A stretch of DNA of 64,000 nucleotides from Hydractinia symbiolongicarpus (GCF_029227915.1 NC_079883.1:4216001-4280000), one strand, 5' to 3'; positions 14,149 to 27,110 are shown, counted from the first letter of the stretch. The notes: generated from the letters alone by a model not told the origin. Numbers and translations are program-made.

Positions 14149-15540
14149 TACAATTTTAAATACTGAACCCATTGCCAAGGTATGTTAGTACTTTACCATT
14201 ATACACCGTGTATGTGGGATTATCTTTTAAACAAGAATTTAGAGAAGAAAACATTGCTTTTTGTAAAAAAGAGAATGCAAAAAAATTAGGCAGTGATGTG
14301 ATGTTTTAGAAGATTGAGGTTGTGGGGGTGTCAGGCAATAACATAAAACTCGGCCAGCTCGGGAGAGATGTGAAACAGTGACATGTGACTGCCTCATAAA
14401 GAACCACAGTCATTTCATGTTACTGAATGATTGATTTTTCAATGAGATTCAGGAAGGATTTAAAGGGTTTTTCCGGAAACATAACATTCGGGGTTTTCTG
14501 ATTTTTCTAAGAGTGACAAACCTGTGCATAGTTATAAGCATACATGTCCATAACTAAATCGTCCTAAAATTATAACTGGACCTTTCCCTGGATTATAAGA
14601 GATAGCTAGATGAATATTATTTGGCTAGGTTAGGAAACGACCAAGCAAGCTGGTCAAATTTCTTTAAATTTCAATTAATTATATCAAGCTAAAAATTTTA
14701 CTATATATATAAAGAAAGTCTAAATTTTCATATAAAATAACTTAGTATTAAAAATCACCTTTTCACAACCACAAAGACATTGAACGAACAACTAGCTCGA
14801 TCTTTTAACAAACGCTTAACTTTCTTGACGACGAAGTTTTAAAGCATTACGAAATCGCTGCCACCAGGAGACCACGGGGAAAATTACTAGAAGTCCCAGA
14901 ATCTCTAGAAGAATACCACAAACCAATTAAAATCTCCCCCTTTATACAGTATTAAAGTAGGTTACCGCTGACCAACAAAAACACATAGAAAAAAACGAAG
15001 TTTTTTTGTGAAATCAACCTCGTCCCGGTGCTTTTTCAACTTTTCTCCGGCCGGCGGCGTCGTACGGCATTCCGCTAGGGTGATTTTTAGTTTTGTGTGG
15101 AGGTTGTGCTATATTTTAAAGGAATTCTGGTGGTATGTGAAGAATGAGAGTAAAACCAGGAGCTTGCATTCCTTTTGGAAATATGAAAAAGGCCGAAATA
15201 AAGGCGAATTAAATAAGCATTTTTATTTTTAACCTTATGGCGCCTAATCGCGACAACAATTTTGTGATATTGTTACACAAATACATAAAGGAAGTTTTCG
15301 CTATCGCTTTTTTATTGTATTTCATCATCATTTTATTTCCTAAACCTATAGCTAGCTAACTAACAAAGTTTCAACCAGTAGTAAATGTTAATTCGCCATC
15401 TGAAGATTTACCAAATAATATTGTTTCAAAGGTACTGAGTTTTTGTCACAGCTTTTTTGAAACTTGTTGGTTTACATCTAAGAGCGTTATTTCGTCAATT
15501 TTTTCTGACCGAGTTGTGAGTTCTTATTTTATCGTGGGTA
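14149..15540. other. Intergenic DNA with one small open-frame remnant
   Basis: Mostly AT-rich and featureless. The stretch 14809-14955 (+) is open for 48 codons without a start and reads like protein (LDDEVLKHYEIAATRRPRGK, then EVPESLEEYHKPIKISP). It has no clear splice acceptor and no recognised family; it may be a decayed transposon gene. Confidence 0.35.
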
Positions 15541-15562
15541 GCTAGCTAGCTAGCTAGCTATA
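15540..15562. repeat. TAGC tetranucleotide microsatellite
   Basis: About five units of TAGC in tandem. Shorter GCTAGC runs recur throughout the window, for example near 28195, 28892, 56162 and 62588. Confidence 0.8.
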
Positions 15563-15784
15563 TTTACGGTGGTGGCTCACAAATACTTTCTTTTTTTATT
15601 ATTTACACACTGTCAGAAGATATAGTGTTTAGTTTGTTATGATTAGGAATGCATGTGGTGCTGTGTTACAGCTCCTCTGTTTTAAAGGCCGTCATCAAAA
15701 ATATGTTGTGTTCGTGTCCTCCGACCGACTCACTTTTGGTAATGAAACCCGACTCGGTAAGTCGGAAAAAGACCGGGAAAAATT

Positions 15785-16077
15785 TCGCGAGATATTTTTC
15801 AAAAAGAAAATTAAAGTGCTTGGAACATATCCTAGTAGCATTAGTAACTTTGAAACTGTCTCTCCCATGCTTGTTTTATTAAACTACACCAGACCTTTAT
15901 TTCGGCTTGAGATTTAGGAAAGCTAAAAAAGTTATTCCCAGTGTGCACTCTTATTCCATTTTCTAACCTAAGCAGTCTTTCTGAACATCCATAACCAGCA
16001 CATTCTCTCCCCAATGACATACTTCCTCCATTCACTGTCACCATTTTCTTTCGCGAAAATAATTTTTTTGCATCCAT
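15785..16077 (-). pseudogene. THAP-type zinc-finger exon broken by a frameshift
   Basis: On the minus strand an ATG at 16077 opens MDAKKLFSRKKMVTV, then RECAGYGCSERL, FFSFPKSQAEIKVW and CSLIKQ. This matches the start of a THAP domain: C-x4-C, an FxFPKS block and a conserved Trp. The frame then runs into a stop at 15841. One base over, between about 15860 and 15885, the reading continues KHGRDSFKVTNATRICSKHF, which supplies the expected C-x2-H (CSKHF at 15813-15827). The domain is therefore complete but split by a one-base shift near an AAAA run. THAP domains are DNA-binding modules of transcription factors and P-element-type transposases. Either host gene or transposon origin is possible. No downstream exons were recognised. 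Confidence 0.6.
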
Positions 16078-16503
16078 TGCCTCGTTTTCATGTGAATCGT
16101 AAAAAAAGAAAATGAATCTCCTAAGGAGATGATCTTCTAACTAGTCTATGGAAATTTTCTAACTAAGCTCCTATCCTAATTTTCGGTTGTTCCTGACTGA
16201 ATAATACAGACAAGTTATAAAATAATACGGCCATGTTGCAAAAAAATGCAAACTATTTGCATTCTACCAGCACTGAGCAAAAAGCAAGTGCGATATGGGA
16301 TGAAAGCAAACATGATAACTACTCTGCATGCTTTTAGCTTTTTAATTCTCATGAAAAACCCAAGATTTCACTAACATTTGATCAATTTCAATCTCTCAAG
16401 AAGAAACTAATGAAAAATAATAGGAAGCCGCAAAAAAAGGAACAATCTTTCTTTACTGTCATTTCCAGCTACTTATTAAAATTGTATATCTGCTTTGCAA
16501 GGG
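16078..16503. other. Non-coding stretch
   Basis: Nothing recognised between the THAP exon and the large TTAA-flanked element. Confidence 0.4.
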
Positions 16504-16507
16504 TTAA

Positions 16508-17666
16508 GGTGGCAGTAACCCTTTTATGGCCATCCAAATAGCTGAATTATTTACTTAGTGTTTTATTTTTACATTTTGTTTTTACTATTTCCTAAAAATA
16601 TAGGCCTTTATATATATATTTTATTTTTACCAGCTTCTGTTTTAAAATAAACCTTTGGTTAACCTTGTTAAAACGGTGTGCGGAGTTTTTTTGTTTATTC
16701 ATACTTTTTTAACAATAGTGTTCTGTTTTTTTCAAAATATTCTTTGCTAGCATCTCCTGCTATATCGAACACTGTTAAAAGAAAATATTCTGAATAAAAA
16801 AAGATTTACGCGCATCGTATCATGGCTGCATGATTTACCAAGCATGTCTAAAAATTTTAAAGCAAAACAAAAATGCTATCAAAAGTTAAAGCTTTTGCAG
16901 TGTATAGCATAATGTAGCCAGGAGACCTAGCATAATTTTTTTTACCACCGGGAAATCGGAGTAGTTAAGGTGGGAAAAATTACGCTGGGTCTCAAACGAT
17001 TTTTCTGCGGCCAAAACCTGGCCGCGCTTTTTGATTGGCTAATTCTATTGTTCTTTGCTCACGTGGTCCATGTTGGGGAAAGCCCTTTTCATCCGAATAT
17101 TCCAGCGAGTGGTTTCACTCACCCTAACATTTGTAAACTATAAAGTTTTTACCACAGTAAGATGTGACCAAGCTTGGTAAATAACTCACAGATAAATTAA
17201 AATGGCCTCCGAAGCGATTAGTCACATTGTCCAATTTAAACTCAGGGTTTCGCTGAGTCATTCGTTCGCGTCTAAGCTTTAGTTTGAGAGAAACTCATTT
17301 CATCAACTCCAAGAAGAAAGCTTAGTTAACTATGCTAAGCATAATGAAGATCGTCTTGAATTTCTACATAATGCGCCATCTTTTTTGTTATTAACGTTTC
17401 TCTTTAATAATTATGTCATATCTGTCTGTAAAATTTAGCAAGCACGTAAACTTAAACTATATTCGGCAGAACTAATTAATTATTCATGAGTTTTATTTTA
17501 AAGGGGAATTGTTGAGGCTGAATATTTGTGGTGAAAAGTAATAGTATTTTAGCCATAAAATCATGACAAGTGTGTTATAACAGAAAAAAATATGGATATA
17601 TAGGTTGAAAATAACCTTTCGTACTAATTATGCAAAAAAATTTTTTTTAAAAGGGTTACTGCCACC
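16508..17666. mobile_element. TTAA-flanked non-autonomous DNA transposon, family B copy 1
   Basis: The 18-bp terminal inverted repeats are perfect: GGTGGCAGTAACCCTTTT on the left and its complement on the right. TTAA duplications lie at 16504-16507 and 17667-17670. The 1,159-bp interior has no open frame of transposase size. It is homologous over both halves to the copy at 32056-33314, with shared blocks such as TTACTYAGTGTTTTAT, CATCTCCTGCT and AATGGATATATA-T. TTAA target choice points to the piggyBac group, although the terminal bases differ from the usual CCC start. Confidence 0.85.
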
Positions 17667-17670
17667 TTAA

Positions 17671-19490
17671 AGGGATGTTATGGTGCGACGTCAATAACAC
17701 TACTTAACGTCAATATCCTATATTAAATTAATAAAGCCATTACAATGCATTTAAAACTTTGAGCCTAAATAACTCGGAAACGAGGTGGTGACGTCAATGA
17801 TTTTTTACCGCGTAGGTAACTAAGGAACAGCTGGGACTAATTTGGGTAAGTATCCCAAACCTGGGTCCCTAAATCCGTTTCGGAATGAACTGGATGATGA
17901 CGTCATTAAAAAACCTTCAAACCTCAATTTCTCTGCAACCGTTTGTCAAAGATATATGATCCTATACATTTTCTTGATCAGCGTTTGAAGATCTATACAA
18001 TGAAGGCATTAAATATTTTGTGTTTTTGCAGGTCTTTGCTGACATCAACAAAATTTTCAAACCCTTTCTTATACGTTCGTCGAAAACACATAATCCTATA
18101 CATTTTTCTTATCAGCATTTTAAGCTCTACGCATTTCAGGCAAAGAGGAAACTAAATTTTGCAAAATTTTTTTGGGATCTGCACTGCTGATGTCAGCTAA
18201 ACATCTAAAAAAAACCATTTTTCCATTGCTCTTCTGCATAAGTGGATTTTTCCACGGGCCTTATTGACTAGTGTTTAAGTAATAGCAAATTGTGACATTT
18301 TGTGTCATTAGTAATTTTAGACCTGTCAAGGGTTGTGCATTCAAACTTTGTCAATGTATAGATATTAAAAAGGTGAATTGATTAGCAATTCATTTTGCTA
18401 AAATGACATTCGATTGCTTGTTCCAGGCCTCCTAATTTTTTGCTGACAACTCAATAACTCAAGATCTGCAACTTGGTTTGCACTTAAATTTCCTGGGTAA
18501 CCTTGTATATGCACTACATGTTTACTCACAAAATTTGATTGCGAACCGAAATGCAGATCCTAAGTTATGCATTTTATCTGCTTTGAACTTCTTTGCATTT
18601 AATTTACTATAAAGCTAGGATATCATATTCATTTAAGTAAAGTTAACACTAATGTAACTTACATGAAAGTAAAGCAAATGGCAGTAAAAAGGTTAGTGAG
18701 CACTGGGAACAAATCACAAATCATAAATCATCTTATAGATATCATATTGACATTCAATTTATAGCTAGCTGACTGAAAATGACAGAAAACCCTCCATGTA
18801 TTTAATATCCATGATTTATTCTAAGGCGCGAGTGTACAAAAAAGGTGTGATGTTTTAAAATGCTTTTAATTCACCAAAACTTTATTTTTATATATTAATG
18901 TATATATTTTTAGAAAGCTTATATGATTACCTATATAATGCTATAAAAATTATTGAGAAAAAATAAAATTTGAAGGTTTAATAGACACGAAAAAAATGAC
19001 CCCTCTCCTACAAATGCGATCTTTTTTACAAAACTACTAATTTCTCAAGTTTGCTATTTGCTTTTTTGTGATCACAAGACATTGATCTAAAAACGCTTTT
19101 TTAATTTTTTCTTATTGTTTTTTACTTTTGGAGTTATTTAGTATTAAAAATTTTTCCACAATTTTTAACCTCTAATTGTCAGAAAACTCAGCATAACTCG
19201 CGTTCTACTCATTCTCAAGAAATAAAAAAAAAGCTTTTTTAGATCAAACATTCCTCTCCACACTAAGCGTGCTCTCCACCCCACATCTTTAATTAATTTT
19301 GTAAAAAAAAAAACATTTTTTTCGTATACTCATGCCTTAGCAAATAAACTTCAAAACTTTTTGAACTAGCTACCTATATTACTCTAAATTTTGCAAAGAA
19401 ACATAATAAATTATATATTACACATAAAACCAGCCGTTGCTATATACAACCCGTTTTGTTCAACTTGCGTGTATGTAATATTTTGCAGAC
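17671..19490. other. Non-coding DNA with an internal duplication
   Basis: A segment near 17955-18000 (ATCCTATACATTTTCTTGAT, then CAGCGTTTGAAG and a CTATAC tract) is repeated imperfectly near 18088-18130. The CAATGACGT/GACGTCA motif recurs at 17690, 17788 and 17895. These look like remains of a dispersed repeat. No gene seen. Confidence 0.45.
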
Positions 19491-19495
19491 CATAA

Positions 19496-19767
19496 CAGGG
19501 GTTAATCCAAGAAATTACTTTGGGTATCGGTAATCCCCTAAATTGTCTGTCAACCTTTTCAGAAAACAAGAAACTTAATTTGTTTGTATCAAACAGCTAA
19601 TATTTTAAAGTGAACCTGCAAGGTCTAGAACCGTTACCACCAAATTTTTGTTCCCTATCCATCATTAAAAGAAGTAAGAAAGTTTTCACCTCTCTATTTT
19701 GGGCGGTTAAATTAGATGTCCCCAAAATCGGTATAGCGATGTTTAAATTGACCTGTATTAGCCCCTG
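19496..19767. mobile_element. Short non-autonomous element, family A copy 2
   Basis: A 272-bp relative of 2250-2532. It begins CAGGGGTTAATCCAAGAAAT and ends TTAGCCCCTG in inverted orientation, with the 5-bp direct repeat CATAA immediately outside (19491-19495 and 19768-19772). The two copies have different 5-bp duplications at equivalent borders, which fixes the element's ends. Confidence 0.8.
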
Positions 19768-20122
19768 CATAACTTATTTTAATCCTAAAAAGAAAGCAAT
19801 AAAAATACTAAAAGCTAATGATTCTAAATTTTTAAGATGGCAATAAAAAAGTAGTAAGGTTATCATAAAAAGAAATTATTCATAAAAAAATTGTTTATAT
19901 AGTTGTTCTTTTACTTGACCTTTAAAGTCTGTTTACACAATGTGCAAGTATGAAGAGCAAAATGAATGAAGGAGTTCTTATTTAAACTGTTTCATAGCTC
20001 TTTCAAAGACAGAATATTTCCTTTTTTCTGAATTATATTTAAACTATTCATTACATTTGCTTTGTTTTAGGAGACCTACAATACACAACCTTATCTCTCT
20101 TCCTCGTGAACTTTACAATACA

Positions 20123-23100
20123 ATGTCTAATGAGGAAAGTTTGAGTGAGATGAGCATTAAAGAAGAGGAACAAGTTGTCAACATTGAGAATGTCGTAGCT
20201 AAAGACAATAAAGGAATCGACTATGAAAAGCTAATAAGTGAGTAGAGCAAGCAGGGCTAAATTTTTACTGTATTTGGTAACTTAATTCGCTAACAGAAGT
20301 TTACAATAACAAAAAAATTGTTATGCACAGAGGAGGAGAAAAGGGTAGCTTGTAAGAATTTTTATCAGAGCAAGCAGGAAGATCTTGACCGTTTAGAAAG
20401 GAATGATATGAGAATGGTTAGGTGGATGTGTAATGCCAGTCTGAGAGACAGGAAGAGTTCAGATGATCTAAGAAGCAGGCTAAGTGTCCGTAGAAAAGAT
20501 GTTATCCAAATAAGACGATTGAATTGGCTGGGGCACTTGGAAAGAATGGAGGAGGATAATTGGGTAAGAAATTGTAGAGACTTGATAGTTCCTGGGGCAA
20601 AGCCCAGAGGTAGACCAAGAAAGACTTGGCAGGAGGCTATAAGGACAGACTTGATACAGAGGAAGTTGAGTTTCGATCTAACACAGTCTAGATCAGATTG
20701 GAAGAGGGTCATTATTTTACCCTGTCCAACCCATGCTAGAATGGAAAACGGACGTTAAGCCGAGAATGATGATGATGATGTTGATGATGATGATGATGTA
20801 AATTACCTTTATGTTTTGCGCAATTCATGTTTTTTTGCAAAATCCCTATTATTGAATTTCTACGGAAAAAAAATTCAATTGAGTCATATATATAAAAAAT
20901 TAATCGGCCATTTGCTAAATATAAATTCCAACAATTTTTTTAAATTCCCTATTTTGAGAAAGAGGATAAGTGAATAAGACAATGAATTGGAAGAAGTTAT
21001 AAAGATGATACAGAGTTGAGCTTAAGATAACTTTGCAAGAATTTTTTTTGACTTTATGCTGATGATGAACAGTGCTAATTTCTTATGTTTTACACTGCCG
21101 TTACAGTAAATACCCACAAAAATTTCTTCCCTTTACAAAACGATTTAACGTTCTGACATTTTCTTGGTTATATAGAACAATTTGGCAGCAGTGCTGTTTC
21201 GCAAACTCAAATAGAGAAGATAGAAAGATTAACTGGCCAAAAGGCTCATCGGTTTCTTAGAAGAGGAATATTTTTTTCTGAAAGGTTTGAACACATCTTT
21301 AACTTTTATTATCATGCTGAAATTAGAATTTATTGTCAGTAATATTCTTTTTTTTTATTTTAGAGACTTAGACTTTATCATATCAAGAGTGGAACAAAAT
21401 AAACCGTTTTTCTTATACACTGGGCGTGGTCCTTCTTCAGAGGCCATGCATCTAGGTCATCTTATTCCATTCATATTTACAAAGTAAGTTCATAGTTTTT
21501 AAAACATAACAGAGCTGTAATATTCTGGTGTAAAGGGGTGAATCAGGAAGATGTTCAAGGTCAGAATTGTAAAGTATATAACAGGAAGTTCTGTCCTTTC
21601 TAGCGGCTGGTTCTTACTTATCTCTAACATTACACCTTAAAACATATATATGCCATTGCTCTAACTTGCTTGCCTGCCACAAGTGTCTGTTCGCAGGCAG
21701 TAGGTGACACCAAATAGCCTGACGTCACTATATTTGAAGAGTGGCAGAGTAGGGATCCGAACTTGAAATCTTATGATTACAAGCCTACAGATACCACTAC
21801 ACCATCTCCGCTAACTTGTACATTTGCTTTTTCCAAACATCACTTGACAGTGCCTGTATTTTTTAATCAAGTAGTTTGTTTATGTATAAATGTCATTTTT
21901 AGATATCTACAAGAGGCTTTTAACGTTCCGTTAGTTATACAACTGACAGACGATGAAAAGTTTCTCTGGAAAGAGAATCTCACAGTGGAGGAAGCCAATC
22001 GACTAGCATACGAGAATGTGAAAGATATTATAGCTTGTGGTTTTGATAAAGAAAAAACATTCATATTTTCCGACATGGATTACCTCGGGTGAGTTGTGTG
22101 AAGAGCTATGATAAAATATTTGTTTACTTCATTGCTGTAGTTTACATCAAGTATTGTATTTTAGAAAATCGAGTGCGTTCTATCGAAATATCTTACGCAT
22201 ACAACGATGTGTTACATTCAATCAAGTACGAGGAATTTTTGGTTTCGGAGATAGTGATAAAATAGGTAATTATTTCTGTTTATCCTATTCAGACTTTGCG
22301 TTTTTAAAGGACCCTTAGTCAAGAATCACGGTGGAAAATACGTGAAAAATTCCCCCAAAAATATATAGATGTCCCTGTACTAAAATTTATGGAAAACGAA
22401 AACAGATTGTCAAAAACACTTACGGTGGTTTACATGAAGTTTATGTCGGAAAACATTTTCAAAATTATTTTTATGATGGTGAGGGGAGGGGAGGGGGTAG
22501 ATTTTTTGTTGAGATATAGGGAGCAAAGCCTATGTAAAGACACTCCTATGTGACTACATCAGAAGTTCTATGGCTTGTTTATTTCTTTTAATTCTCTCGT
22601 TACTACTGTGTTCTTATTGTCCTGTTTTGTATTTCTTAACATGGCCAATATGTTTCCTTAATTATAAATTTTTCCAACAATATAATATATGCTATCCTGT
22701 TTGGAAGTAAGAATTCTTATTCTTGAATTTAGAGTTTGTTACTTTCCTAAATCCAGAGTAGTGGGCGTATATAATCACTTTATTTTTAAAAGATCTGTCA
22801 AAAATCGTATTTTACCCTTTTTATATATCTCAAATTCCTAAAATAAAAAATAAGGAAATAAACTTCACAACGCTACAAGGCACCAACCCCCACCAACCTC
22901 CACTCCCGAAGAAAGGAAAATGCAAAATTAACTTGTAGAATGGTCGGGAATAAATCAAATGTGTGCGTGATAGGACACCTTACCTGCATTTTGTTTATAT
23001 CTGTAGGTAAAATAGCATTTCCTGCTGTCCAAGCAGCCCCAAGCTTTAGTTCTTCGTTCCCACATATTTTTGGAGAGAAAAGTAGCGTGCCGTGTCTGAT

Positions 23101-24707
23101 ACCATGTGCTATCGATCAGGTACGTTTTTATGATGTTTCAGCATAGTAATGTTATTAAAATAGTCAATTAAAATGTCGGTAACACTATCAATAATTTGGT
23201 ATACGTTATTACGCAAGATTATGCACCTTAATAGACATGAAAATATTTGAAATATAGTATACGAATTCATAATTATAGAGCTTTGAACACCTTCCAAAAC
23301 TTTTTTCGCTTGAAAAAAGTATTTAATTATTAATATGACCTGATTTGTATCCTTATACACGTTTCAGTGCAAATTATTCTTAGAAACTGTTGGATTTTTT
23401 TTTGATCTTTTTCTGTCTTAAATGAAGTCGACGCATGACGCTACTAAAATATAATGGAAAAGTTTTATATAACGAGAGCTTAGGCATTTATGACATGTTT
23501 TCCCCCGAAACAGTAAATGTTTAAGGCCATTAAATTTTTACGTTATTCAATTAATTTCTTTTTCGTTAAATTGAAAGAGCAGGTTTCGCACATCTGGCCA
23601 CACTGTTTCAGTACTTGACGTCTTTTAAGGCGTTCTTAGTTTTGTATCCACCAAATAGAAATAAAGAACTTGATACCATTAAAAAAAAGTGACAAAATTT
23701 TTATTATTGCACAAAAAAACATTCGTGTAATTAAAACATTAGGCTTTACAATTTATTACAAAATTTTGTCTGTTATTTTATTGTACTTTATTGCTTATTT
23801 TAGGATCCTTACTTTCGTATGACACGTGATGTTGCACCGCGATTGAACTACTTGAAGCCAGCGTTAATACATTCGACATTCTTTCCAGCTTTGCAGGGGG
23901 CTAAAACTAAGATGAGCAGTAGCGTTTCAACTTCTTCCATCTTTCTTACTGATACTCCGAAACAAATTAAAAATAAGGTGGGGGTACTCTGTTAACAATT
24001 TACTTTGAAGCTCCAGTTAGCAAATGCTTTTAATTTTTGTTTGGGTACATACAGATAAACAAACACGCGTTTTCCGGTGGCAAAGATACGGTGGAAGAAC
24101 ACAGAGAGAAGGGCGGTGACGCCACTGTTGATATCTCGTATCAATACTTGACATTTTTTCTCGAAGATGATGACAAACTGGAACAAATCAGAAAGGTGAA
24201 GCTTTTGAGGCGGTTCATTGAAGGAAAACTAACCTTCAGATTTCTGAATTAGACTGTGTTAAATTGTCGCTTTTAGAAACTGGTTACTTTAGAGCAAATG
24301 ATTGGCGTTGATAATAATTTTTAGCGCGCGATGTTACCATAAAATTTCAGCTAGGATAAAAAAACTACTTAATCGATTTTGATCCCACCAAAAATACGGA
24401 TTAAATAAAAATTTGCAACAATAGCCTTTATTACCATATTTCAAAGAAATAAACATAGCGTGGCCTAAAAATTGCAAAATCACAACATTTTTTCAAGTAC
24501 TTCATATACAATTCAGTACAGTCTGATTTGTTTTCTTTACAGGATTACACAAGTGGTGAATTACTGACAGGAGAGCTGAAGAAAGAACTTATCACGGTGT
24601 TACAACCCATAGTAGCTGCTCATATCGAGAGAAGAAAGAATGTTACTGAGGATATAGTAAAAGAATTCATGACACCCAGACCTTTAAATTTTAATAAAGG
24701 AAGTTAA
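20123..24707 (+). CDS. WARS1: Tryptophanyl-tRNA synthetase, cytosolic
   Basis: Nine coding exons: 20123-20237, 21176-21284, 21364-21483, 21903-22088, 22165-22265, 23007-23119, 23804-23977, 24055-24195 and 24543-24707. All phases agree and give 407 residues. The enzyme charges tRNA-Trp with tryptophan in the cytosol. The class I signature HLGH is at residues 104-107, preceded by [12 protein letters not shown], and the KMSSS loop is at 284-288. The eukaryotic blocks [47 protein letters not shown] and [20 protein letters not shown] are all present. The protein is shorter than human WARS1 (471 residues) because the N-terminal WHEP domain is absent; a short acidic leader with IDYEKLI replaces it. 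The first exon is preceded by a TTTGTTTTAG acceptor at 20061-20070, so an upstream untranslated exon or a trans-spliced leader is likely. Confidence 0.97.
20373..20797 (+). mobile_element. LINE 3' fragment, copy 2, in WARS intron 1
   Basis: It is a 5'-truncated copy of the same LINE as at 545-1745. It keeps an open C-terminal tail ([20 protein letters not shown], then [18 protein letters not shown] and [18 protein letters not shown]) and ends with the last codons followed by a GATGAT microsatellite tail (20766-20797). Simple-repeat tails are usual for several LINE clades. The tail is intact where copy 1 is broken, so this insertion is younger. It is in the same orientation as the host gene. 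Confidence 0.85.
21661..21815 (-). mobile_element. SINE family 2, copy 1, in WARS intron 3
   Basis: Read on the minus strand, the head carries an RNA polymerase III box A (TGGTGTAGTGG) and, about 40 nt later, a box B-like AGTTCGGATCC, as in a tRNA-derived SINE. The body ends CTTGTGGCAGGCAAGCAAG and matches the copy at 63369-63523. CTAACTTG occurs at both borders (21661 and 21811) and may be the target duplication. Confidence 0.75.
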
Positions 24708-25339
24708 GAGCACCTTTGATTTTATTCTTGTACTTATTTAAACCTTTTTGTGATCCAACTCCTTTTTTTGGGTATGATGTTGAAAATTTGGAATTTCTCA
24801 AATAATTGTTTAATTTTCGAACTCTGTTTTCGCGAAAATTCCTGGAAAGGGTAATTCACGAATTTTTTTGTTCTTTTCTCTTGTTTTTTCTTCGGATTTT
24901 TTTCCCATTTTGTAGTTGATTAAAATAATGGCAAACTAAAAGAGAAAAAAATTAAATTTCAAAAAAATATACCAGTTTCGCCAAAAAAAAGTTTTATTCG
25001 CAAAAAGAATGCGCGAAATATTCCCATGATCTGCACAAAATATCCTAATGACTGTTAAAAATTACTATAACCTCGCGAAAATAAATCCGCGCGCATAGTG
25101 AGTCTCTTTTTTTAGGCTTCACGACTTTTATAATAAGATGTCACTTGTAGTGTGCTTTTAAGTAGTATTTATAAAGTAGATATAAATTAATTTTATTTAG
25201 GTATTACAAATTATCTCGAAAATATTTCTGTATTTCTCTTTGTTGTCATTTCTGTTAAATAATAAGTCGTGAAAAAGGACGATATTAATATAAACAAAAA
25301 GTAATTCGCGTTTTAACCAAGAATTTACAAAAATATGTT

Positions 25340-27110
25340 CTATTGATATTTATCGTATTTGCTTTCCCATGCGCGCAATTTTTCATTATAGGCTTCCGCT
25401 TCATCATTTAGTCGTTCTTTATACATCAACTTTTCATCTTCTGGTAACTTGTGCCATTTATCACTCAGATATTTGAAAATATTTTCCTCGCGTGGCACTT
25501 CACTTGCGTGGTCTTTTATAAACAAATTAAATGCATTGGTGATTGGATTTTTTGGTTTTCTTTTTAAAGCTTGCTTGCCATAGCGACGAACATCACGTTT
25601 CTCACGCTTTGCATTTTTAGCTTTACGTTTTTGCTGCAATAAATCGATTTCTTCTTCCGATAGGTTTTCGTTGAACTCATGCAATTTTTGGGTATAAGCT
25701 TCTCGGTATTTCTCCTTTTCATTCTCAGGTAGTTCATTCCACATACTACCCATTTTTCTCGCTCTCTCAACGACGCTTGGATAGTCCGACTGGAAAAGGC
25801 GATTGTTCTCTTTGAAAAACAATATATATGGTGGCGCAGGTCGTTTCGGAACCTAAACGATTGTGTTCGATGAGATTCATGCAGAAAATTATTAATACTA
25901 CAGTAATTATAACATTTAATTGTTTAGGTATTAGTATTCGAAATCTTGGCCCAATTTGTGCTAATTATTTTTCTATTAAGTTAATTTATGTCCTCGTAAA
26001 TTCAGGTAAAGTTAAACATAAAGAAATACGCAATTTATAGATGTCCCTAAATTTAAAATCAGGATACTGGTCATTTGTGAAAGGTAATTGCCAAATATTT
26101 GCAAATTTTTCTCCGAAGCAATTATTACATTTCAACATATATATGCTTAAATATTTCTTATTCTACAAACCTGAGGAATGTCTTCTCGATATTCTGCCAT
26201 TTTACGTTCATATTCGTTTTTAAATTGTTGACGGGTTGATTGACTTTGATTACTCCACATCGAAGACGCTAGTTTCATAAGTTCTGTTGGACTTAGTTTG
26301 GGGTTATTTTCTTTTAACAAACCTTGCTTCTCGCGATAAAATGAAGCAAAGGCAGAGGCTGGACGCTTTTTCTATAAATTAAAAAGCACATAAACAGCTA
26401 AGGAAAAATTGTTTGCGATAATAAAAATCGCGCTTTATCGCACTTTATCGAAATTACAGAATTATTTAAACTCGAATAACCAGTCCAAAGTGAATATCAT
26501 ACTGAATTTTTAAGAAAATTGCGAACCAACCGGAAGTAAAGTAAAATGCGAAATAAAAGATTCGTCCTGGTTTAAAAAAATGTTATATTTAAGTTTGCAA
26601 ATACAAGACAAATTCGCAAATATTCCGCAATCTTTTTATTTCTTCAAAGTCAAGGTAAAGCTAATTTTTTTTTATAAAAATGTTCTCCATAAGAATTACT
26701 ACGCTTATAAGCCATACAAATTAAGAACATTTTAAGAATAATTCTAGGCCTGAAATCTTTAGGATCCTTTTGATTAAATACAGTTGGTCCTAAAACAAAG
26801 TTTTTTGGAGCTTAATTTAAGCTTTTTAAGTGGATCTTATTAATAAACTGACCGTTGTTATACAAGTGGTAAAAATGCTTTGTTGCAACATGTTCCCAAT
26901 GAAGTTGATAATAAGAATCGCGAAAGGCTCAAAACTTAAAATTGCTTTAAGTAAAGTAGAATTATATATTTAACATTACACTTTGACGTTTTTACGAACC
27001 TCTGCTTGCAGATTTCCCACGTCATTAAGACTTCTATTTGCGCGAGGTAATAAAACTGATAACACTCTTCCAAATTTACCAACGTTGTATAACTTCGTCA
27101 AAGAACCCAT
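25340..27110 (-). CDS. TFAM: Mitochondrial transcription factor A-like protein with three HMG boxes
   Basis: Minus-strand exons 27110-27000, 26371-26171 and 25852-25340 join at phase 0 to give 274 residues. TFAM bends and packages mitochondrial DNA and activates its promoters. Residues 1-37 (MGSLTKLYNVGKFGRVLSVL, then LPRANRS) are basic and hydrophobic with no acid before D30, a typical mitochondrial presequence. HMG boxes start at residue 38 (KKRPASAFASFYREK), at 106 (PKRPAPPYILFFKEN) and at about 200 (KPKNPITNAFNLFIK). The second box, the basic Gln/Lys linker and the third box match the usual box A-linker-box B plan of TFAM (human 246 residues), so the exon at 26171-26371 adds an extra N-terminal box. 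That exon is a multiple of three with phase 0 at both ends, so it could be skipped. The initiator is the first ATG after a CTTTTTAG acceptor. An HMGB-like nuclear protein is the main alternative; the presequence argues against it. Confidence 0.85.

Noticed and set aside
13859-14188. 109-codon open frame
   Set aside because: It crosses the MITE at 13682-14139, runs past its right end and has no motif.
20365-20712. Minus-strand open frames opposite LINE copies (also 55433-55795 and 1383-1601)
   Set aside because: They are mirror frames of the LINE tail and repeat at all three copies.
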